64,000 bases of DNA from Brasenia schreberi (lineage: Eukaryota > Streptophyta > Magnoliopsida > Nymphaeales > Cabombaceae), in contig JAYKKT010000064.1 of assembly GCA_036023115.1 (NCBI GenBank), forward strand, positions 5,364,001 to 5,428,000, written 5' to 3'. The notes beneath the pieces are model-generated. The model was not told where the DNA came from, searched no databases, and saw only the letters and a program-made list of their open reading frames with translations. Of the stretch, positions 1-15,014 are shown one piece after another; the stretch's first letter is position 1; each line of letters starts with the position of its first letter. The translations under genes were made by a program, and so were the position numbers.

Positions 1-1810
1 AGTATATGTTATATCCTACAAAAGATCTTGAAACTCTTTGAATCCATAACTTGGATATTTTGAAGCTCGTAAAATCACTGTAAGTTTCAGATCATTATGA
101 GGGAACTTGCTAATTGATACCTACGTGCACCCAAAATTAGCAAATACTAGTTGTATTATGATTGATTTATGTAGCTTGAATATTATATATAATATATAAT
201 ATTATATATCCTAGTCGTGTCGTCGCACCCAAAATTTTTGAAATTTGCCATATCCCGCACCCACACCCGCACCCGCACCCATGTGACATAGACTATAATA
301 CTATCACATTCGGATGATAAGGTAGGGTGTACATAACTTTTAAGATGATCGGAAATCTTGTTCAATTTAATCATATATTAGATTTTACTAGAGAGGTACT
401 TAATCCAATATCAAGAAGCATAATGTTCAATGGACCTATGTGAAACTGAAGGTATTTTCTCACCGATAATTTCTTTTTTGAGTTATGTGGTTCCACATTT
501 TTTTGGGGTAGGCTATTGATTGAAGTTCTTGGCGTCAGTTTCTTTCTGCCCACTGGAAGCATCACAACTGTAACCTTTTATATCAATGATTATTGTGAAA
601 CATTATGGATAAGTTTGTACAAGAAGCTTGATGCTTATGCTTGGGTGGGCATTTCAATCTGTTGGCTGCTTAATTAAAAACATTGGCATTTCCCATCGGA
701 CATCAGAATACCAAAGAAGACAATAATGCACAGAGAATGTTAAGTTGCCATTTCTATACCTCCATATGCAAGATAGATTTTCTTATACTTAACATGCGTT
801 GTTTGCATGGTATCACCACCATTTTAAAACTTAAAGCTTCTGTCTTGGCCTCATCTGGTCCCACCAAAAGATCTATACCACAAGGAGATCTGCTTACATG
901 TGATGTGTATGTGACACATACTTCACATCGTTTCTGAAAAATAGGATATTTGCAGCAATTTTTTTAACATCTTATTTGTGTTTCAATTTACTTTTTCTTA
1001 TTTCAATTCATAGTGTATTTGAAAAACTTCAAATTACGGAACATTCATAATGTTTCCTAGTTATTACATGTTTCATTCACGTATTTTCTTGTATCCTGTA
1101 CTAGATGCCACCAAGGTGGTGTGAACTTGTGGCAGCCTTGGACTCACTCGGGTCAAGGATATGTTAATCTTCTTGTTTTTAGAGAAATTTTCAAAAAAGT
1201 ATCTTGTGGTTTCCAAAAATTTTACCAAAAATTTTACATTTTAAGACCTCAAGTTTTCAACATGAGGTTTTCATCGTTAATCAATTAGGAAAATGAAGTC
1301 TCAATCATTAATGAAATAGACACATTGTAGGTAATAGCATTAGTTTTTGATACATGTAGAAATCTAATGTCCCTATTTGATTAAAGATAGAAACCTCAGG
1401 TCTCTATCTGAATTAACGAAGAAAACTTTATGTTCTTAAAAAGGATGAGAAGTTCAGGTCTCAAAATGTAAGGTTTGAGAAACCACAAGGTACTTTTGTG
1501 AAAATATCCCTTGCTTTTATGGATGTGTACATTGCATTCTGTTATATATCAGTCATTTATTTTTTCCTTAAAAGATCGTACAAGTAGTTAGTATATTTAA
1601 GCCTTTAAATTTTAGTACTTAATAAAAACAGACTAACAATCTATTAATGGTTTCTAAATGTTAGAAATATGTGAGTTGCTTTTCGAACTAAAATATGTGA
1701 AGTGTAGGATGTTGACTATTCCTATAACATTTTAATAGTTAATAGAAAACAGACTAACAATCTTTTCCTTAGCCAAGTTCTTGCCTTTTAACTTCTGGTG
1801 ATTGTTGCAG
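1..1810. other. Left-edge non-coding stretch, probably a PECT1 intron
   Basis: I see no coding exon here. The first recognisable PECT1 exon starts at 1811 with one leading base that completes a split codon, so at least one coding exon must lie upstream, and this stretch is best read as an intron that runs off the left edge. It holds a MULE-type MITE at 1182-1510 and, at about 210-290, a C-rich run of short CACCCG-like repeats. A related C-rich sequence recurs near 17830-17880 inside the PP1 intron. Confidence 0.55.
1182..1510. mobile_element. MULE-type MITE with 9-bp target duplication
   Basis: The ends form an imperfect inverted repeat of about 30 bp. The left end begins GAGAAATTTTCA and runs through AAGTATCTTGTGGTTT. 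The right end, read in reverse complement, begins GGGATATTTTCA and runs through AAGTACCTTGTGGTTT. The flanks are TTGTTTTTA (1173-1181) and TTGCTTTTA (1511-1519), a 9-bp duplication with one mismatch, as expected for Mutator-like elements. The 329-bp interior has no coding capacity, so it is non-autonomous. It sits in the presumed PECT1 intron. Confidence 0.65.
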
Positions 1811-3991
1811 TACTAATAGAGGGGCACACCGCCCTATCATGAACCTGCATGAAAGAAGCTTAAGTGTCTTGGCTTGTCAATATGTTGATGAGGTGATAAT
1901 TGGTGCTACTTGGGAAGTGTCAAAAGATATGGTTGGTCCTGTTTATCTTTTTCTCCGTTTCATTGCCCTTGCCTTTCAGTTCTTGGTTGTCAACCACCTT
2001 CTTTCTCACTTCTCTACTTGTGTTTTTCACTTCACCAGATCACCACGTTTAATATCTCCTTAGTTGTCCATGGGACAGTGGCCGAGAACATGGATTATCA
2101 GAAGGTTGATTCTAAATTTTCTGTTGGTTGGTTGAAAGTCAAAACTGTATTTTGCTTTTGCCACTGCCTTGGTCTTGTTTTTAGAACTTGTTCATCCATG
2201 TGCTTCGATTTAGTTATCACTGAAAAATGGTGCTGAGGTTGTGCTGAAATGCTGATATGTATCTCACAAGCAGGATAATTGTAATCCATATGCTGTGCCT
2301 ATTAGCATGGGTATCTTCAAAGAGTTGGAAAGTCCTTTGGACATCACAACTACTACAATAATCAAAAGGATCGTTGCCAACCATGAGGCCTATCAGGTTC
2401 TTCTTTTTCTCACTATATTTTCTAATTCCAGTAGTTTTGTGTGATGTAGACAAAGGAATGCCTCAGAAATTTAATAAAGAAACCATCACACACTGTCTTG
2501 CTTCTTTTTGGAATTTAAAGTGGGTGATGACTAGAAATGAATGTGGCTAATCCCACTTAGTCCCTGATTTAGTTTTGTTTGAAGAAGATTAGGATGTGTA
2601 ATCCAAAACTGGATTTGCTTTTCGTGACCAGTGTTTACCATAACAAGTATCAGTAACAACGGTGATTGGAAATGTATGTGGCTTAGGAAGTCATAGAACT
2701 TATGTTTGAGATTCTTCCAGTTCTTGTGATGTGTTACTGCTGGAAGACAGATCATTTTCTTGATCGGAATAGGCGAGGAGTTTGCCAGAAGCAGGCTACA
2801 GAGTTTCAGAGAATTAACAGGGTTGTGGAGAAATAATCCAGTACTTGTTTCTTTGGAGAAAGACCTCTCAGTTCATGCTAGTAAAGTTGAATCACCTGGA
2901 AAAAGTGTTTGACAGTTATAGCTGACATGTGTCAACAGAACATGTGGAACATGTTTGCAGAAATTACTTTATAAACAAACTCGAAGGAAGAAAGACTATC
3001 TGTAAATTTATGTCTGCAACAGATTTGCCAGCTTGTCAAGGATTCTTTCAACCCATTATAACAATCAACTAGTTTCGGTTGCTCTATCCATACAATACTT
3101 GGTCAAGGAAATGAATCCATATCTGCCTAAAGAGAAGTTTATACTTAAAATGCATAGAGAATACCTGGTCCATATATATGCCAATGCTGTTTATCTGACC
3201 TGCTGTTGATGCAGTTGCATTATTCATGTGAATTAATAAGAAAACAAGGAAATTTGGAATCACTACTATCTTTATATTCCTATAGAATATAACTTCAACT
3301 GTTTTGAAATTCAAATCCCTCCGTCCATCATAAGTCTTATACAAGAAATAAACTCTGAAATGCCACAGGGATGTCAGTGAAGTCCTTGAAGTGTCATAGT
3401 TAACCTTAGAAGTAAGCTAGCCGTTATAGACAGACATGTCCTCTGGACCAAACTACAATTGATGGGAAATGGGATGCATCTATTGGTGGCTATTTACCTC
3501 AAGATCTGAAGCAATTAGGCCTCTTCATTGTAATACATAATTGACAGTCGATTCCTGAGCTTCAACCGTGCCACATTATTTTGCAGATGAGGTTACCGTA
3601 TCTTTCATATTTATTGGGTACTGGACTTCGGTTTTCTGAAAGTGCTATCTCTGAGAATTCTAGCTCCCACAGAGTGGTGTCTCAGTGATGCTTCTCCCCT
3701 TCCCACCGAGGCCTTCTTCTCCTCCATCTAAGTTGCACAAGAAAGGCACAAAACCTCATAGTTTGACTTGGTTATCACTACTGCGTGTTAAAATACACAA
3801 TCTAATTATACCCAACCATACTTGAAATTAACAGACAAAGCAATGCAACTGGCAGTTAGTAGAGTTTGGTTTTTCTATAATAAGAAAAATAAACTTATCA
3901 AACTGTATTCATACTGCAGAAGCGGAATGAGAAGAAATCAGAAAGTGAGAAGAGGTACTATGAGGCAAAGACCTATGTTGCAGGCGACTAA
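1811..3991 (+). CDS. PECT1: Ethanolamine-phosphate cytidylyltransferase, C-terminal exons (left-truncated by window)
   Basis: This enzyme makes CDP-ethanolamine from CTP and phosphoethanolamine, the rate-limiting step of the Kennedy pathway to phosphatidylethanolamine; in plants it is tied to the mitochondrial outer membrane. Visible exons are join(1811..1931, 2039..2104, 2274..2396, 3920..3991), all with GT-AG borders and a continuous frame. The first carries RGAHRPIMNLHERSLSV and the YVDEVIIGA block of the second cytidylyltransferase domain. The second gives ITTFNISLVVHGTVAEN, the third the SMGIFKELESPLDITT and IVANHEAYQ blocks. The last gives a short charged tail ending in AGD and a TAA stop. 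The N-terminal cytidylyltransferase domain and the catalytic motif of the second domain are not in the window. The third exon could also begin at 2271, adding one in-frame Gln. The usual GAPWEV reads GATWEV here (Pro to Thr). The last intron is long, 1.5 kb. Confidence 0.9.
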
Positions 3992-5995
3992 CTTGGCAAG
4001 CTTACTGGAGAGGAATGTCATCTTTTGGGGCACCAAGGTCTCACTTAACTCCCTTATGCGAAGAGGGTCTCTTCAATGCCTCTTATTTTTCTCGGTGCTC
4101 AGTCTGGGAGGGTGCCCTTACCATATTTTTGTGATGCCTTACAAGTTCCGAGTTAATGGTTATAGTACCAGCATCGCTTACCTATGATTGGATAAGCACA
4201 TCAACATAACCAGATTTTCTTTGTTCTTTTTCCCTATAATCTATTGTATGAGTTTTGGAGCAGTTAATGAATCTTCATATTGTAGACAGCAATCTGGACT
4301 ATCAGACTTACTTTAGAAGATATTGGAATCTGGAAATGAGGTTTGTCAGCATTTACGTCTCCAATTGAATGAATCTGCGAGGTGATCCTTGATTCTGGAA
4401 GATAACGTCATAAGCGTCCTTGCTCTGAACGCTCTGGTCATTTCTGACATGGTCTGAGTTATCTGGTCATTCGGCAGAGACATAAAATGCATTTAACTAG
4501 AACATAGAATACATGAAATTGTTGCACTTTTTGGGACTGGCGTTATTTCCGTGTATGGTTCTCTTATTACTATATTAGCTATTTGGAGTTAAATTGTAAT
4601 ATTACACGAGATTACCCACAATGGTGTCAACCCCACTTAGCGTCGGAGATGGCTTGGCTGGGGTTTGATTTGTTTATCTGACGAAATTATACAAGAACTC
4701 TTCTGAAGAACGAGTTCAAAGAACCAATATCATAATTAGAATAGATTTTATGATAGATAAGAAAAGCTCCAAGTACCCGCAGTGCAGAATACAATACTTC
4801 TAGTCATTCTTTTATTTTCTTGGTACTTTCTACAGTTATTCTTTTAGTTTTTTTCTATGCCCCGGTGTCCTAACAACTTTGACTTATGCTCTGTGTGTGT
4901 GCGTGCGTCTGTGTGTCTGTGTGTGTGTGTGAGAGAGAGGACTCGGTTTTAATGGTGTGTCTTGCTGATATCCTCCCCACGTGGTCTCTTATATTTGCTG
5001 CTGAATTCACAAAACGCATGCACGCACAAGCACACGCATATTCCGTTGCAGTAACTGGTTTATTCAACTCTAACCGAGAGATTGGTCTCATTTTGGGCGT
5101 TAACCTAGCGGCGCCAGGACGACTTTTGCTTAAAAACCATAGTCTGCTTGATATTTCCAGGGTGTTCTTATTTTTCTTAATTCAGAATACACCCAATGTA
5201 CTGCCAACGAGGAACCCCCAGCGGAAGAAAGCGAGAGCACGTTTCAAATGAGAACGCTTTTGAGCCTTCACAAGTTATCTGACCAATCTATTCTTAAACT
5301 AATAAATTCTGGAACCTTGAGCAAATGAGGAAAGACCTGTAAAGCACAGAGGTGATAAGTACCAGAAATATCAACAAATGATTCATGCTATTGCCTAGAG
5401 AACATGCGTCCTTCACTTATAAAGGTAATCGTCGAAGATCCATGCAATATATAAAAAGTTTCGATGAGTTTACTGTGAGATGATTTTCATGAATAAGTCT
5501 CCTTGTTCGGTGAGCTTCCTGAACTGACTGAACAGCATTCACATTATCCATGTTCATTTAATCTCGGGAACCAAACACGTAGAAGCTTTATATGGTACAA
5601 AAAGTTCAGGTGGTTCTTCTAGTTAGGATCTTTCCTAATTCTACTAGCGGGGGTGCATGGCCGTTCTTAGTTGGTGTAGCGAATTGTCTGGTTAATTCTG
5701 CTAATGGATGAGGCCTTGGCCTGCTAGCTAGTGAGCTACATGCAGGTAACGAGACAAATCAACAAGTTTATTGCTGTTTAGACCACCACCAGAGTTCGAG
5801 GCAATGACATCTCCTTGATGCCCTTATACGTTCACTGATGTTTCCAACAAGTTCATCGCCTGGGCCGACAGCTCCAGGTGCGGGGCGGAACTTTTCACAA
5901 ATGAAGAACTTGAGGTACTAAAAGATCCACGCTATGCAATTCAGATTTCCACGAAGGAAAATGAGTTACACCGGTCTTTTTCTTCACGTACATTT

Positions 5996-7238
5996 AATTA
6001 GGAGTGACACCAATAGAGGATAAAATGAGAGAATATCGTTTAAGATGGTTTGAACATATAGAAAGAAGATCAAAAGAAGAACCGGTAAGAAGGTTAGAAA
6101 AAATAAATTTGGAAAGTATTAAAAGAGATAGAGGACGACCACAAAAGTGTTGGAAATTTCAAGTCAATTTTGGAACCAAGTGGTACCATTTCCGTTCACA
6201 ACGAAAAAACAAAATCTCCAAGACCGTGGCACTCTGTTTTGGGTTAAAAGTTACAGTGGTCATAAAGTTTTACCACTCAAGCGGCACTCAGGTGATTCAT
6301 TATATGATGCCTGAAGGACTTACATGGGAAAACTACAAACCAACAACATTATGTGTGTGCACAGCCATGTCTGGTTCCGATTTTGACAGATTTTGGTTCT
6401 GGTTCCAGTTTGAGCCCCAAATTATCTAGAATAAAAAAAAAATCATTGGATCTTTTGAAATCAAGAAAAATATGAAACCTATGCTTCCAATGGACCGACC
6501 GTTTCTGGGTCGGTTGCAGATTTATGGAAGGTGGAAGCAAAACTAAATTGGATGGTTCCCTGTCCTATGTCCGGTTTGAACAGTTCTGGTTTCAATCAGA
6601 TCTTGGCTTGGGTATAATTCACAAATAACAAACTTCATTTTATTGTGCACTAAGGGCGTCAACCCGTATGGTAGGGCTGTCGACTTGTGTGTTGTAGACT
6701 GCAAGTTCAACTCTTGGGGTTTGCATATCCAACTTCGGTCTCCCGTTGTAAAAAGAAGATTTTTTTTCTGTTTGTTCAAAATTTAGCTTTAATTAGAAAA
6801 TACTTATGCAATGGAAGTGGCTTTTAGTATTTGTCAATACAATGGAAGATTTTATTATGACAAGGAACTCTAATACAAATTCTTGATGTCATATTCCCAA
6901 AGAGTATCTATTCTCGATCCATGGTACATTCTCCAATCTTCATAAATTGGAATATGATTTCCCTAATCCTCCCTTTATGAAAAGAAAAGGAAGAATACTT
7001 CATGAATTTTTCCTTTTGATGGGGACTAGGAAATTGGATTTGCTCTATATAAATAATTTACCAAAGTAAGATAAATATTTTTCTTTGCTTCAAAAGTGTT
7101 GGAAAGAAACAATAAAGAATGATCTAGATTATTGTGAGTTAACTGCTAACATGGCACATGATAAGGCTCAGTGGAAATAAAGAATCCATGTAGCCGACCC
7201 CGTCTAGTATGGGAAAAGGCTTAGTTGTTGTTGTTGTA
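5996..7238 (+). mobile_element. RTE-type LINE 3' end, split by a 934-bp insertion
   Basis: The left piece (5996-6156) encodes the C-terminal LINE motif [20 protein letters not shown] and a GRPQKCWK block. The right piece (7091-7238) continues through the element's 3' untranslated tail: AGCCGACCCCGTCTAGTATG, then GGGAAAAGGCTTAG and a (TTG)n tail. The same 3' end recurs in several other places in the window, always with a TTG-type tail, as is usual for RTE-clade elements. Between the pieces lies unrelated sequence (6157-7090), flanked on both sides by the same 15 bases of LINE sequence. Confidence 0.8.
6157..7090. mobile_element. 934-bp insertion with 15-bp direct repeat, into RTE fragment
   Basis: The 15-mer CAAAAGTGTTGGAAA occurs at 6142-6156 and again at 7091-7105, exactly where the interrupted LINE sequence stops and resumes, so it reads as a target-site duplication. 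A duplication of that length suits retroposition by a LINE machinery, although no poly-A or simple-repeat tail is obvious at either end. Inside there is GGTTCCGGTTT-like sequence (about 6370-6590), related to repeats at 34990-35260 and 37910-38083, and a tRNA-like stretch (6650-6745) with a Pol III box-B-like GTTCAACTC. It is probably a composite of more than one insertion. Confidence 0.5.
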
Positions 7239-7320
7239 ATAAGCAAGTCGGTTTTAGGACTACGAGATGCACACCAATTATTAAGCTACCAACCAAGCAT
7301 AAGAAAGACAATCTCTTAGC

Positions 7321-7480
7321 CAGTAGCGGATCTACATTAAGCCGACCCCAAATTTTGAAAAATCAACTTAAAGTCTATAGTCCATGGTGGAATGATGGAC
7401 TATAATACATAGTTTGCCCATCATAAACCATTCAAGAGGCTATTTACCCCATCCTGAAAGAGTTTCTAGATTTGCCACTG
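7321..7480. mobile_element. hAT-like MITE
   Basis: The left terminus reads CAGTAGCGGATCTA; the right terminus in reverse complement reads CAGTGGCAAATCTA. The CAGTG-type inverted ends and the 160-bp size suit a non-autonomous hAT element. The flanks CTTAGC and CTTGGC give only a partial, degraded duplication, so the boundary and class are moderately certain. Confidence 0.45.
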
Positions 7481-8290
7481 CTTGGCAGTGTTCGTTTCAT
7501 TGAGATTGTAAATCTTTCATCTATTTATAGATGAGAGGATTAATAGTTGAATAATGGTATAATTTAATACATAAATTTGAGTTATATCAAGAGAAAACTA
7601 AATCACTGAAATGTACCATGACATGGAAGGCATCACCGGAAACCTCGTAAGGCTTCATCTCTGTAATCTGACATAAGTACATAGATTTATTCTAGACTTG
7701 ATCCGGGATTGATAAGAAGCTCTTCTCCCCTATAAGCTCGAATTTGATAGAGATTGGGCCTCAAAAGGGTCAACATAAAATGGTAACTGGAGCTCAGTAT
7801 GGAAGCCCGTTTTGATTCTTCTCTCTGCCCAGGATCACCCATTTTATATATACTCATTATTGTTGCCAAATCAATATTCTATATCCATAAAGTTTGTTTT
7901 CTTTTGATAATATCCATAAAATTTGTTGGTATTGATGTTATTTGAAGATTTGGATCTTTGGTTTCATCATCCTTTGGTTCAGCCATCTCTTAACAGCTGC
8001 AATTAATGTCATAAATACAATCATTTAAGGAGAGTTGTTAAGCTCCTCAGAGAGCCCAATGTCCTATCATTATCCCGCCTCTTGTGGGCACAACTACTGT
8101 ATTTGATGGTTCTTTGATTTGTTAAGTCCTTAATTTAGATTGTTAATATCCATCTTTGTCTGCCAAGCGCAGTAAAGTTTATGTTTAGTGTTGATCAACC
8201 ATCATATACATACTTTGATTCAAAGGGTTGATCAAGTTCCATTTCTTCCCAAAGAAGTTAGTTTTGTGGACGTGCTTGGAAGTTTAAGAT

Positions 8291-8556
8291 TGGTCACACA
8301 AGGAAAGACTATATACACAATTAGGTTATTAGAAATAAATTAGGAGTAATACCAATAGATGATAAAATAAAGAAAAATCGTTTAAGATGGTTTAAACATA
8401 TAGAAAGACAACCTAAAGAAGTTTCCGTAAAAGGGTAGGAGAAACTAGGCCGTGAACATGTTGAATTTTAACAGTTAGCATAGCATGTGATTAAACAAAG
8501 AACACATGTAGCTGACCCCCTCTAGTATGGGAAACAACTTATTGATGTTGTTATTG
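8291..8556 (+). mobile_element. RTE-type LINE 3' end fragment
   Basis: The sequence follows the same order as the intact 3' ends elsewhere: GGTCACACAAGGAAAGAC, the KTTxxRWF-HIER coding remnant (with frameshifts and a stop), then GTAGCTGACCCCCTCTAGTATG and a degenerate GTTGTTATTG tail. It has lost an internal piece of about 100 bp compared with the copy at 27969-31225. Confidence 0.7.
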
Positions 8557-9024
8557 CTTTTATGTTTTAGATTAAAGAAAAAGAAGCAAGAAAATGTATA
8601 CTCCATGCAAACTTGTTTAGTATGTTTTGACAGGCTTTGACAATATAAATAGTGTGTCACAGTTGTGATATTATCAAAAGAAAAAAGCAAAAGGAGATCC
8701 TCCTATTTATTTTATATAATATCATATTATTTAATAAATATAAGAAAATAACATGATTTACAAGACGAATAAGTGGCAAATAAAGATAAGTGTTAGTTAT
8801 TGGGATGGATGAGATCTTGAGAAATCTTTGTGTTGCACCCTTTTTAATATCATGCTCATCATGAATGGACTACTACTATTTAGATTCAAATTTGATTTTT
8901 GCTTCTGAAAATATCAACTTTTTTATGTTCTTTTATATCCAATGGCACCATACGGACCACCCTGCGGTCAATCCGTGCGGACTGTCGGCCCATGACCGCC
9001 AATGGAAACCTGCCACATTGCGAT

Positions 9025-9034
9025 AGCCGTTGGA
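9025..9034 (+). promoter_or_regulatory. MSA (mitosis-specific activator) element
   Basis: AGCCGTTGGA is a perfect match to the reverse complement of the MSA consensus YCYAACGGYY, the site bound by three-repeat MYB (MYB3R) factors in promoters of G2/M genes. It lies about 150 bp upstream of the CDKB1 start codon. CDKB kinases are the plant CDKs whose transcripts peak at G2/M, which fits. Confidence 0.65.
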
Positions 9035-9051
9035 ACCCCCTTTTCCCCAAC

Positions 9052-9059
9052 TTTCCCGT
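9052..9059 (+). promoter_or_regulatory. E2F-like site upstream of CDKB1
   Basis: TTTCCCGT differs by one base from the E2F consensus TTTCCCGC. It lies about 20 bp downstream of the MSA box and about 125 bp upstream of the start codon. Arabidopsis CDKB1;1 is a known E2F target, so a site here is plausible, but the last base is off consensus. Confidence 0.35.
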
Positions 9060-9096
9060 TTTCAAAATTTGAACCGGCCAACAGTTAAGGCAATGT

Positions 9097-9100
<4 letters not shown>

Positions 9101-9136
<36 letters not shown>
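9101..9136 (+). repeat. (CT)n tract in the CDKB1 5' leader
   Basis: An uninterrupted run of 18 CT units ends 50 bp before the CDKB1 ATG. Pyrimidine tracts of this kind are common in plant 5' leaders and near transcription starts. No TATA box is obvious just upstream. Confidence 0.85.
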
Positions 9137-9139
<3 letters not shown>

Positions 9140-9185
9140 AGTGTGTACGAATTCTTTCTTCTTCGTTTTGGGGTGCTCGGTGGTG

Positions 9186-12641
<3,456 letters not shown>

Positions 12642-13134
12642 TTACTTTGTCAAATCCGTCACGGCCTCCTGTTTCCTCACTGTTTGTGAATCAGTACCAT
12701 GTGTCATGTTAAGTGGCAATTTTTGTTGCCTTAAGCTTAAGAAATAATTAACTTGTGTGGAGTCTGTAGTGGTTTCCGAAATGCCATTTGCTGTTCTTTT
12801 CGATGGCAGGTTAAGCCACAATGTTTTGGATTTCCATAACCTCATGTATCAGAATTTACGTTGATAAGGATTCTCTTTGTTTTGCTGAGTCATTTTTGCG
12901 CCTCCTCTCAAGAACAATGTTCATGTTCTTCTGGCTCAAGAATTTTTAGTGAATATCCTATTGAAAATATCTTTTCTGCGAATCGGTGTAAAACAGACTT
13001 TACTTTATTGATTTCTCACCGTGCTCTATTGTACTTGTAACTTCACGGAGGGACCATCCTATGTGAAGCATTATATACATCTCTCGAAACACACACACAC
13101 ATATAGAGAGAGGGGGGGGGGGGAGTATAGTTCC

Positions 13135-13340
13135 ATGTCCATGTTAAAATATATTTAAAGCTTTCAACTATTTGATCATTGAGATTAATCAATGGTTGAG
13201 ATCTTTAAGCAAAAAACTTAAAATATATGTACTTTGCAAAAAGTAAAATAATATTTTTTACTTTTTAAATTCAAAACTTAATCGTTGATCTTATGGATGA
13301 AATGATTTATATCTTTATGGATGATTGGGTACATATTGGT
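13135..13340. repeat. Recurrent AT-rich repeat, copy 1
   Basis: It contains CAACTATTTGATCATTGAG, AATCAATGGTTGAGATCTTT and AAAACTTAAAATATATGTAC. Close relatives are at 56500-56680, 42530-42640 and, inverted, 41130-41275. Each copy is bordered by a GA, TA or CA microsatellite. The family is unidentified; it behaves like a small non-coding transposable element. Confidence 0.5.
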
Positions 13341-13689
13341 GTACACATTTACCATGTTATATATATATATATATATATATCCTAAAAATCTCAACATCCA
13401 CTTTAAGAGATGAATGGTTACCTTCAAAACAAAATTTATGTATATAAATTATATATATATATATGTATATATATATATGAATGGTTGATATTTTTAATAA
13501 TATAGCAAGTATGTTACGCTTGTATATACAGGTACAATGTTCTCATGTTTTCTTTTATTTTTGAAGAGTACGAGTATAAGAAGGGTGTTCTTTATATTTT
13601 TCTAAAACTTTCTAAAAGACACTAACAATTCTGAAAATAAAAGATGATGATGAGGGTGAACTGTAAGAGGCACCATCCGATCCCTTTCT

Positions 13690-13783
13690 TTCTCTCTCTC
13701 AAGAGGTAGATGTAAACGTATAAATATTTTCACCGTTCAATTGACATAACTAACGATGAAGATTTGAATAAAAAATGGTGTGC

Positions 13784-13830
<47 letters not shown>
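13690..13830. repeat. Recurrent AT-rich repeat, copy 2, with (GT)n tail
   Basis: CCGTTCAATTGACATAACTA followed by ACGATGAAGATTTGAATAAA matches CCAATTAACATAATCAATGA at 42345-42390 and, inverted, sequences at 56390-56420 and 56600-56640. It is followed directly by a TA tract and a (GT)n run. Confidence 0.5.
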
Positions 13831-13833
<3 letters not shown>

Positions 13834-14551
13834 AATATAAACTAAATTATCATGGATGAGCTCATGAGTTGCATCTGCCAATGGATAAAGAGACGTGATG
13901 CACTTTTCATCCACCTAACTTGTCTAGGTCGACATAGTTGTAGTTCTAGGACCACTATTGTCTGCCAACTTGATCATCCACTACCCACGAGATTTAACCT
14001 AGTCTTGCACAAAACTTGGTTCTGAATCCAGTTTCTGAAAAGCCTTTGGAAACCTGGTTTAAGGGACTCCAGTGTTCACAAAATACCCTTGAGCCAGGCC
14101 TTCATTTTCCTTCTTTATTTTTTTAGGTTTGTCTTCTTCCTTTTAATTGCAGCAACTTGGTTTCTTCAAAAGCAGTACACACACAATAAACATAATCTCA
14201 ACCGTGCGATTGGAGAAATACATGGTTTAGATTCAAAAAAGTGAAAAGTAGAAATGTCCAAGTTGTATTTTTTTGCTGTTTTAAAAGTAAACTGCTTTTT
14301 GATTCTGTATCATCTTATTATTCCAATCAAACGGTCTCAATTATCATGGATATTTTAGCATGTATGAACATTTAACTTAAGTTTCTCTCTCGCATGTGGT
14401 TATACTCAATGGGTATGTTACTAATTAGATAAGTACAACGGAAAATATTAGTTTCACTCAAATAAATGTAACGTGATTTACTATTTTAAAATGATTGAGT
14501 ACACTATCAATGAGTATACCATTCCCTCTCTTTATATATATATATATAATA

Positions 14552-14587
<36 letters not shown>

Positions 14588-15005
14588 CAACTAAGCATTT
14601 TCTTACATTCTTGAGTAGACTACATGTTATACATCTCAATCTTGTGCAGTATTAGTGGTTAACTTTAAAAAAGCCATGGTTAATAGTTTCCTGTTAACAC
14701 TTTTGTTCATTTTTTTTCATTTAATATGTTAATGGTTCAGGTTTTTCTGTTTTTCTCTCTCTTTATATGTGTTTATATATATATATATATGTATATATTA
14801 GAGGTAGTGTGTGATGGTTTTCTAGTAGATACTTGTGACTGTATACTCGAGCAATCCTTTTTGCTTTTAGAAGGTGAGGATGTAATAATTTTGTTCTTTT
14901 TGTTTTTGAAATATCCTTACAAAATTAAAGTAAAACATGTGCTCCCTCAAAGTAAAAGGAATATGCAAGGTAGAATAAAGATAAATAAATATAAATATGT
15001 ACATT

Positions 15006-15014
15006 TATATATAA
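15006..15014 (+). promoter_or_regulatory. Candidate TATA box for the PP1 gene
   Basis: TATATATAAG lies about 385 bp upstream of the PP1 start codon. If used, the 5' leader would be about 350 nt and contain several short upstream ORFs. This is position and motif only, in a region that is AT-rich in general. Confidence 0.3.

Larger units (their letters stand above)
3992..9020. other. Intergenic region between PECT1 and CDKB1
   Basis: No gene could be supported. The first 2 kb hold the PECT1 3' flank and a GT/GA microsatellite at about 4895-4940. From 5996 onward the sequence is built of RTE LINE 3' ends (5996-7238, split by an insertion, and 8291-8556) and a hAT-like MITE (7321-7480). The ORFs in this stretch are short, lack family resemblance and are interrupted. 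Confidence 0.7.

Noticed and set aside
6650..6745. A tRNA gene
   Set aside because: A box-B-like motif is present but no acceptor stem or cloverleaf could be formed; it is better read as a SINE-like fragment.
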